Below, piece by piece: positions 58,350 to 64,000 of a DNA stretch of 64,000 nt (the stretch's first letter is position 1; every line of letters begins with the position of its first letter). The DNA is from Actinospineispora eucalypti (lineage in GTDB: Bacteria; Actinomycetota; Actinomycetes; Mycobacteriales; Pseudonocardiaceae). Location of the stretch: positions 248,001 to 312,000 of the forward strand of contig JACHMT010000005.1 in NCBI GenBank assembly GCA_014208095.1. The letters are read 5' to 3'. A model generated the notes under the pieces. The model did not search any database. It saw only the letters and a program-made list of their open reading frames with translations, and had not been told where the DNA came from. Both the position numbers and the translations under genes were made by a program.

Positions 58350-59939
58350 ATGAAGCTCACAGCCTGGGGTTGGCGCCGCCCCCTTCTGCTCCTGGTCGCG
58401 CTGGCCGCCGTCGCCGTCCCGGCGGTGGCCTGCTCCACCGGCGGTGGCTCCGACGTGGCCGTCAACCCGGCCGTGGCGGACAACCTGCGCAAGTTCTACG
58501 CCCAGAAGCTGAGCTGGGGCCCCTGCGCGCCGTTCGCGCCGTCCTCGGACGGCAAGGAAACGTTCAGCTCGCCGCAGTTCGACTGCACCTACCTCCAGGT
58601 GCCGCTGGACTACAACCAGCCGGACGGCAAGACCGCGCAGATCGCGGTGCTGCGCAAGAAGGCCACGCAGCCCGACCGGCGGATCGGCTCGCTGCTGGTG
58701 AACCCGGGCGGCCCGGGCGCCTCCGGCACCGAGGCGGCGGCCAGCATGTCCCGGGACATCTCCCAGGGCGCCATCGGCCAGCGGTTCGACCTGGTCGGCT
58801 TCGACCCGAGGGGGGTCGGCGCGAGCAAGCCGGCCATCCAGTGCTTCGCCCCGCCGGAGCGGGACGCGGACCGGCTGGACGTCGAGGTGGACAGCTCCCC
58901 GGCCGGCGTCGCCCGGATCGAGGGCAAGAACAAGGACTACAACAACAAGTGCGCGCAGCGCTCCGGGCTGGAGCTGCTGGCCAACGCCGGCACGCGGGAC
59001 GTGGCCAAGGACATGGACATCCTGCGCGCCGCGCTGGGTGACCAGAAGCTGACCTACCTCGGGTACTCCTACGGCACCCGGCTGGGCTACACCTACGCCG
59101 AGATGTTCCCGGCCAACGTGCGCGCGTTGGTGCTGGACGGCGCGCTGGACCCGGACCAGAAGCTGCTGGACCGCGCGGTGGCCCAGGCGGAGGGCTTCCA
59201 GAAGGCGTTCGAGGCCTTCGCCGCCTCCTGCGCGACCAAGCCCGGTTGCCCGCTCGGCGCGGACCCGAAGGCAGCCACGGACGCGTACAAGCGCCTGGTC
59301 CTGCCCCTGATCGAGAAGCCGGTGGCACTGCCGGACGGCCGGAAGCTGTCCTACAACGACGCGATGACCGGCGTGATCCAGGCGCTGTACACCGAGCAGT
59401 ACTGGACGGTGCTGCAGCGCGGCCTCTCCGACCTGGCGGCCGGGCGGGGCGAGATCCTGATGTTCCTCGCGGACGCCTACGAGGGACGCCAGGAGGACGG
59501 CTCGTACCAGTTCACCCTGGACGCCTTCACCGCGATCGGCTGTGTGGACGACAAGCCGGTCACCGATCCGGCCGAGGTGCTCGAGGCGGACAAGCGGGCG
59601 CGCCAGGTCGCCCCGTTCCGGGACGACGGCCACGGGCCGAACTCGGCGCGCGACTACTGCGCGTTCTGGCCGGTGCCCAACACCGGCGAGCCGCACGAGC
59701 CGCACGTCCAGGGGTTGCCCCAGGTCATGGTGGTCTCGGTGACCGGCGACCCGGCGACGCCGTACCAGGCCGGGGTGAACCTGGCCAAGGGGCTGAACGC
59801 CCGGCTGCTGTCGGTGCAGGGTTCACAGCACACCGTCGCCCTGCAGGGCACGCCGTGCGTGGACGACATCGTGTCCGCCTACCTGGTCGACCTGAAGCTG
59901 CCGGCGGAGGGCGCGCAGTGCCAGGTGGCGCCCAGCTGA
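58350..59939 (+). CDS. Secreted alpha/beta hydrolase lipoprotein, CaeA/Hip1-like peptidase
   Basis: The 529-residue protein has a signal peptide with lipobox VPAVACSTGGG. It shows the tripeptidyl-peptidase-type fold: LLVNPGGPGASGTEAA for the oxyanion, LVGFDPRGVGAS, the nucleophile elbow TYLGYSYGTRLGYTYAE, and the catalytic His in VQGSQHTVALQG, with the TAP-like C-terminal domain. In Mycobacterium tuberculosis the homologue CaeA (Hip1) is a cell-envelope serine protease encoded next to panB, as here. It would cleave peptides or cell-envelope proteins at the surface. Confidence 0.88.
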   Translation: MKLTAWGWRRPLLLLVALAAVAVPAVACSTGGGSDVAVNPAVADNLRKFYAQKLSWGPCAPFAPSSDGKETFSSPQFDCTYLQVPLDYNQPDGKTAQIAVLRKKATQPDRRIGSLLVNPGGPGASGTEAAASMSRDISQGAIGQRFDLVGFDPRGVGASKPAIQCFAPPERDADRLDVEVDSSPAGVARIEGKNKDYNNKCAQRSGLELLANAGTRDVAKDMDILRAALGDQKLTYLGYSYGTRLGYTYAEMFPANVRALVLDGALDPDQKLLDRAVAQAEGFQKAFEAFAASCATKPGCPLGADPKAATDAYKRLVLPLIEKPVALPDGRKLSYNDAMTGVIQALYTEQYWTVLQRGLSDLAAGRGEILMFLADAYEGRQEDGSYQFTLDAFTAIGCVDDKPVTDPAEVLEADKRARQVAPFRDDGHGPNSARDYCAFWPVPNTGEPHEPHVQGLPQVMVVSVTGDPATPYQAGVNLAKGLNARLLSVQGSQHTVALQGTPCVDDIVSAYLVDLKLPAEGAQCQVAPS

Positions 59940-59995
59940 CCTCTGGGTCACCCGTGACGCCCTGATGATCATGGAATCCGGAAGTAGCCCCGGAT

Positions 59996-60058
59996 TGATC
60001 GCTGTTTGTGGCGCTTTAGCCTCGAAAATCGACGCTAAAGCGCCATAGACGGCGATCA
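59996..60058. repeat. 63-bp dispersed hairpin repeat, copy 2
   Basis: This copy is a strong hairpin: TGGCGCTTTAGC (60009-60020) pairs perfectly with GCTAAAGCGCCA (60034-60045) around a 13-base loop, inside outer arms TGATCGC/GCGATCA. It lies 57 bases after the CaeA-like stop and could end transcription. The rest of the 311-base gap to 60250 shows no gene. Confidence 0.8.
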
Positions 60059-60250
60059 CGATCGGCCACGGCGCACCGAGGCAGCGGCACGTCACTCAGC
60101 CGCGCCTGCCTGCCATCCGGGTGGTCGACCCGGAAATGCGTTTGCGATCGCACACGATCATGCCCGAACCTGTTCAGCACGGCCACGAACGGGTGTTCCC
60201 TGTTCGGCATGCGACGCGCCGGGATCCCGTTACGCCTGGAACAGGGCGGG

Positions 60251-62275
60251 ATGGCGCGCAAGGCTGCCGTGGCCGGAGGTGTGTTCACGGCGATCGTGGT
60301 TTTCCTGGCTACGCTCACGGCGGTCGTCGGGCCGGGCGCGGAGCAGGGGCACCCGGCCGGCGGCGGCTACTTCGGCGCGCTGAGCAAGAAGGACAGCGAC
60401 GACGACAAGGACAGCGACTCCTCGGACTCAAAGGACTCTGACGACGAGGACTCGGATTCCGGGGACTCGGATTCAAAGGATTCGGACTCAAAGGACTCCG
60501 ACTCCGACTCGAAGGATTCTGGCTCGAAGGACTCCGACTCCGGCGACTCGGATTCGAAGGACTCCGACTCGGAGGACTCCGACTCCGGCGACAAGAAGGA
60601 CGACAAGAAGGGCGACAAGGGCTCGAGCGACTCGTCGAGCTCATCCGGGACGTCGTCGGACTCGGACAACTCCCCGGGCGCCGGACCGAGCGGCCGGAAC
60701 ACGCCCGGCGGATCCACCAACACGGGCGGCGCGACGACCGAGTCGGGCGGCGCGCCGGCCAACACCGAGTCCGGCCCGACGACCCCCAAGACCCCCGCCG
60801 CGGGCGCCCCGGCCCAGCCGGCCAACCCCGGCAACGGGGTGATCGCCCAGATCAACTGCACCAAGCAGGTCAGCGACGAGGCCGGGCTGAAGGATGCGCT
60901 CGCCACCGCCGGGCCGAACGACGTGATCTGTGTGCGCGGGAACCTCGGACGGCCCGAGCCGCCGGCGCCGACCGCGCGGGTGCTCCCGCCGGGCGGCTCG
61001 AACAGCACGCCGAGCACCGAACAGGCCAAGCCCCGGGCAACCGAGGAACCCACGTCGCGTCCGGAGTCGGGCGGCCGGGTGTTGCCCGAGGTAAACAAGT
61101 CGGACGGGGCGTCCGCCGGGTCCGGCGAGAGCTCCAACGGCGGCTCCCGTTCCAGCCCCAGCTCCACCCGGAAGCCGAGCGGCGACAGCGAGTCCGGCGA
61201 CAAGGACAGCGACAGCAAGGACAGCGACAGCGAGAAGACCACCAACGAGAAGAGCAGCGACGAGAAGAGCAGCGACGAGAAGAGCGGCGACGAGAAGAGC
61301 ACGAGCGAGAAGAGCACCAACGAGAAGGCCAGCAACGAGTCGACCGGCACCGGCGGGACCGGTACCGGGGGAGCCGGCGGGGGCACCGGGAGCCCGGGCG
61401 GCACCGGGGCGGTGAAGGGTCTCCCGGCGGACGCGCCGGGCGGCCCACCCGGCGCCAGCACCCCGAAGCAGGTCAACTGCACCAAGCAGGTCACCGGCGC
61501 CGAGCTGAACCAGGCGGTCAGCGGTGCGGCCGCCGGAGACCGGATCTGCGTGTCCGGACAGGCCAGCGCGGCCCGCCTGGAGATCAAGAAGGGCGGCACC
61601 GCCGACAAGCCGGTGTATGTCATCGGCAACGGCAAGACCGCCGTCAAGGGCCTCACCGTGGAGGCGGACAACGTGGTGGTGGACGGGTTCACCATGGAGG
61701 GGCCGAAGGCTCCGGGTATCGAGATCAAGGGGAAGAACATCACCGTGCAGAACAACACGGTGAGCCACCCCACCGGCGGTGACTACGACGGCATCCGGTT
61801 CTTCGGCGACAACCTCAGGATCCTGCACAACACGATCACCAACATCACCAACACCGGCGGTGCGCACGCGGACTGCATGCAGACCTTCACCAGCGGCGGC
61901 GGGCCGCCCACCTCGAACCTGATCGTTGACGGCAACAAGTGCGAGAAGATCGACAACCAGTGCATCATGGCGGAGGGGCCGGGTGACGTCGGCGACGGGG
62001 GCGGCGGTCCCGGCAAGTCGGAGAACTGGACCATCAGCAACAACTACTGCCAGTTCGGCGCCTCGCAGGGGCTGATGATCGAGGCGATCCAGAACATCAC
62101 GATCAACAACAACGAGTTCCAGGGCAACGCCGACAAGGCGATCGGGCTGGACATCAACTCCACCGGCGCGAAGGTCAAGGCCAACATCCTGGGTGGCGGG
62201 ATCAAGGCCGCCGTCGGCATGTCGGAGAACTCGAAAGAGGGCTACGAGGGCCCGAAGCCGCAGGGCGGGCCGTGA
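60251..62275 (+). CDS. Secreted Ser-Asp-repeat protein with a right-handed beta-helix domain
   Basis: The 674-residue exported protein has a signal or anchor segment (AVAGGVFTAIVVFLATLTAV). A dense Ser-Asp/Lys-Asp repeat follows (about residues 46-135), like the stalks of staphylococcal Sdr proteins. After a linker comes a first short module, QINCTKQVSDEAGLKDALAT, and VICVRG, then more Ser/Lys/Glu repeats (EKSSDEKSSDEKSG). A second related module, QVNCTKQVTGAELNQAVSG with ICVSG, leads into a full beta-helix (residues ~430-660) with pectate-lyase-like rungs. It may bind or cleave polysaccharide. ATG at 60251 is preferred over 60209. Confidence 0.82.
   Translation: MARKAAVAGGVFTAIVVFLATLTAVVGPGAEQGHPAGGGYFGALSKKDSDDDKDSDSSDSKDSDDEDSDSGDSDSKDSDSKDSDSDSKDSGSKDSDSGDSDSKDSDSEDSDSGDKKDDKKGDKGSSDSSSSSGTSSDSDNSPGAGPSGRNTPGGSTNTGGATTESGGAPANTESGPTTPKTPAAGAPAQPANPGNGVIAQINCTKQVSDEAGLKDALATAGPNDVICVRGNLGRPEPPAPTARVLPPGGSNSTPSTEQAKPRATEEPTSRPESGGRVLPEVNKSDGASAGSGESSNGGSRSSPSSTRKPSGDSESGDKDSDSKDSDSEKTTNEKSSDEKSSDEKSGDEKSTSEKSTNEKASNESTGTGGTGTGGAGGGTGSPGGTGAVKGLPADAPGGPPGASTPKQVNCTKQVTGAELNQAVSGAAAGDRICVSGQASAARLEIKKGGTADKPVYVIGNGKTAVKGLTVEADNVVVDGFTMEGPKAPGIEIKGKNITVQNNTVSHPTGGDYDGIRFFGDNLRILHNTITNITNTGGAHADCMQTFTSGGGPPTSNLIVDGNKCEKIDNQCIMAEGPGDVGDGGGGPGKSENWTISNNYCQFGASQGLMIEAIQNITINNNEFQGNADKAIGLDINSTGAKVKANILGGGIKAAVGMSENSKEGYEGPKPQGGP
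60388..60650 (+). repeat. Ser-Asp/Lys-Asp codon repeat region
   Basis: A run of GAC/GAT, TCC/TCG/TCA and AAG codons in six-base periodic blocks (GACTCGGATTCGAAGGACTC and similar) encodes alternating Ser-Asp-Lys. Synonymous codons vary between units, which suggests the protein repeat is kept by selection. Confidence 0.8.
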
Positions 62276-63333
62276 CCGGGCTGGGTGTGGTGCTGTCCGC
62301 GCTGAGCGCGATCATCATCGTGGTTCCGGACCCGAACGGCGGGGCCGGCACCTCCGCCCCGGCCGACCAGGCGGCCCCTGAGAGCGGTTCGTCGGCGCCC
62401 CGGGCGCCGGGCAACGGGTCGTTGCGGTCCGTCCCGGTTCGCGCCGGCAACGGCGACACCGTCAAGGTCACCGACGCCGGCTCGCTCAGCCAGGCGCTCA
62501 GCGGCGCGAAGCCAGGCCAGACGATCGAACTGGCGGACGGCACCTACACCGGCCGGTTCGTGGCCAACGTGGCCGGGCAGGAGGACGGCCCGATCACCCT
62601 GAAGGGCTCCCGCAAGGCGGTGCTGGACGGGGGTTCCGGCGCCGGCTACACCTTGCACCTGGACGGCGCCGACCACTGGCAGCTGGTCGGGTTCAGCGTG
62701 ACCGGGGGACAGAAGGGCGTCATGGCCGACCGCACCAACCACACCGTGCTCTCCGGGCTGTCCGTCGGCAACACCGAGATGGAGGCGGTGCACTTCCTCA
62801 ACTTCAGCTCGGACAACGTGGTGCAGGACTCGCTGATCCACAACACCGGGACGAAGAGCCCGGAGTTCGGTGAGGGGGTCTATTTCGGCACGGCGAAATC
62901 CAACTGGGGCAAGAAGTCCGGGGGGAAGCCGGACCGGTCGAACAACAACAAGGCGCTGAACAACACCTTCAAGTCGATCACGGCGGAGAACATCGACGTC
63001 AAGGAGGAGACCAGCGGCGGGCTCATCGCGGGCAACAAGTTCGACGGCTCGGCGGTCTCCGGGAAGAACTACGCCGACTCGGTGCTGGACGTGAAGGGCA
63101 CGAACTACGAGATCACCAACAACACCACGAGCGGCAGCAGCACGAACCTGGTGGACGGCTTCCAGACGCACGTGATCACGGGCACGGAGGCCTCGGGCTG
63201 CAACAACACCTTCAGCGACAACGTGTTCGTCGGCATGACCTTCAACGGCGGCAAGGAGGTCTCGGTGGACCAGAAATGCGGCGGGGCGAAGGACTCCGGT
63301 GCGCCGAAGCAGTTCGTCAAGCCGGAGAGCTGA
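62272..63333 (+). CDS. Secreted right-handed beta-helix protein
   Basis: The 353-residue protein has a hydrophobic N-terminus (VVLSALSAIIIVVPDPN) and then a linker and a pectate/chondroitin-lyase-like beta-helix. Features include SLSQALSGAKPGQTIELADG, TYTGRFVANVAGQEDGPITL, then repeated Asn-rich rungs (NNKALNNTFKSI, YEITNNTTSGSS, NNTFSDNVF). This resembles PL6/PL9-type and other carbohydrate-active helices. GTG at 62272 overlaps the previous stop by four bases, so the two beta-helix proteins are made together. The catalytic residues are not identified. Confidence 0.82.
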   Translation: MTGLGVVLSALSAIIIVVPDPNGGAGTSAPADQAAPESGSSAPRAPGNGSLRSVPVRAGNGDTVKVTDAGSLSQALSGAKPGQTIELADGTYTGRFVANVAGQEDGPITLKGSRKAVLDGGSGAGYTLHLDGADHWQLVGFSVTGGQKGVMADRTNHTVLSGLSVGNTEMEAVHFLNFSSDNVVQDSLIHNTGTKSPEFGEGVYFGTAKSNWGKKSGGKPDRSNNNKALNNTFKSITAENIDVKEETSGGLIAGNKFDGSAVSGKNYADSVLDVKGTNYEITNNTTSGSSTNLVDGFQTHVITGTEASGCNNTFSDNVFVGMTFNGGKEVSVDQKCGGAKDSGAPKQFVKPES

Positions 63334-63466
63334 CCGGTCGAGATCCGCTAGTTCTGGCCGCCGTCGCCGCACGGACCCGACCCCCGGCGGGAGGCCGAGA
63401 GGCCCTTGGATTTCCACGATCGAGTGATGATTGTCCTCGGCATCGAAACCCGTGCTGAGCAGGCCG

Positions 63467-63482
63467 GAAACATAGATGTAAC
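63467..63482 (+). promoter_or_regulatory. Weak GlnR-like half site upstream of glnA2
   Basis: GAAAC-ATAGAT-GTAAC fits two elements of the actinobacterial GlnR box (GTnAC and GaAAC separated by six bases), in reversed order. The flanking elements do not match. It lies 23 bases before the start codon. Weak support only. Confidence 0.25.
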
Positions 63483-63504
63483 ACGGCGTTCCTAGGCTTC
63501 GGAC

Positions 63505-64000
63505 ATGGATCGTCAGCAGGAGTTCGTGCTCCGCACGCTGGAGGAGCGGGACATCCGCTTCGTGCGCCTGTGGTTCACCGACGTGCTCGGCTACCTGAAG
63601 TCGGTGGCCATCGCGCCGGCCGAGCTGGAGGGGGCCTTCGCCGAAGGTATCGGCTTCGACGGTTCGGCGATCGAGGGCTTTGCCCGGGTGTACGAGTCGG
63701 ACATGGTGGCCAAGCCGGACCCGGGCACGTTCCAGGTGCTGCCCTGGGAGACGCCGGACGGCAACCACTACTCGGCGCGGATGTTCTGCGACATCACGAT
63801 GCCGGACGGCTCGCCGTCCTGGGCCGATCCCCGGCACGTGCTGCGCCGGGCGCTGAGCCGGGCCGGCGAGGCCGGGTTCACCTGCTACGTGCACCCCGAG
63901 ATCGAGTTCTACCTGCTCAAGGACCTGCCCAGTGACGGGCGGCCGCCGGTGGCGGCCGATTCCGGCGGGTACTTCGACCAGTCCAGCCACGACACCGCGC
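63505..64000 (+). CDS. glnA2: Glutamine synthetase, GlnA2-type (3' end outside window)
   Basis: The frame runs off the right edge; about 165 residues are visible. Early sequences are typical of type I glutamine synthetase: FVRLWFTDVLGYLKSVAIAP, GIGFDGSAIEGFARVYESDM, DPGTFQVLPW, MFCDITMPDG and the start of the active site, CYVHPEIEFYLL, with metal-binding Glu. GlnA2 proteins in actinobacteria lie near panB and caeA and are not the main GlnA1. ATG at 63505 is followed directly by the family's usual start. Confidence 0.92.
   Translation, partial: MDRQQEFVLRTLEERDIRFVRLWFTDVLGYLKSVAIAPAELEGAFAEGIGFDGSAIEGFARVYESDMVAKPDPGTFQVLPWETPDGNHYSARMFCDITMPDGSPSWADPRHVLRRALSRAGEAGFTCYVHPEIEFYLLKDLPSDGRPPVAADSGGYFDQSSHDTA

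Noticed and set aside
1..64000. tRNA or rRNA genes
   Set aside because: No cloverleaf-like sequence or rRNA segment was noticed by eye; a dedicated search was not possible.

Overview
The window is about 72% GC with tightly packed genes, many GTG starts and frequent 4-base ATGA/GTGA overlaps. It encodes an F420:NADPH reductase, a DUF222/HNH protein, and a nadE, panB, CaeA-like protease, glnA2 neighbourhood that resembles the mycobacterial one. Together these indicate a high-GC actinobacterium, most likely of the Pseudonocardiales (Amycolatopsis-like). This is an inference from content; no marker RNA gene is present.

1-11,000: a nicotinate (vitamin B3) catabolic cluster. A MarR regulator precedes a + strand operon of FAD monooxygenase (NicC-like), MFS carrier, three-subunit molybdenum hydroxylase (M-L-S), maleamate amidase (NicF-like) and N-formylmaleamate deformylase (NicD-like). 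A divergent NicX-like 2,5-dihydroxypyridine dioxygenase follows. Two promoters, for nicC and nicX, share a nearly identical 22-bp block in the same place relative to their -35/-10 boxes. No maleate isomerase (NicE) is visible. A VOC gene within the cluster is flanked by oppositely oriented arrays of a 22-bp tandem repeat.

10,400-17,100: a PadR regulator with a strong repeat operator, an enoyl-CoA hydratase, a Rieske oxygenase, a DHA2 efflux pump with a divergent TetR, and an alpha/beta hydrolase with a second divergent TetR and paired 18-bp operators.

17,400-24,000: an organosulfur (sulfonate) operon of permease, ATPase, flavin monooxygenase, a hydrolase fused to an Rrf2 regulator, cupin and binding lipoprotein, divergent from an SsuD-like monooxygenase.

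24,000-32,600: signalling and accessory genes: an orphan Mrr N-terminal domain protein, a DUF4189 secreted protein, an adenylate cyclase with a C-terminal YHS metal domain, and an XRE regulator. A small Cys protein and a DUF222/HNH protein each have SOS-like boxes. A sulfite-oxidase-family enzyme and a repeat-tethered membrane metalloprotease follow.

32,600-45,100: a methionine ABC operon (metQ-metN-metI), a secreted hydrolase, a rifampin phosphotransferase/PEP-synthase family enzyme divergent from a MarR regulator over a perfect palindrome, a PucR regulator, a membrane hydroxylase/desaturase fused to its own reductase, a 2-hydroxyacid dehydrogenase, and a 358-bp MITE-like element.

45,100-64,000: mostly housekeeping: dapA, a serine hydrolase, a FAH enzyme, a two-component system, F420:NADPH reductase, prolyl aminopeptidase, panB, nadE, a CaeA-like protease, two secreted beta-helix proteins (one with long Ser-Asp repeats), and the start of glnA2. 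Two dispersed hairpin repeat families (46 bp and 63 bp) recur in the window.
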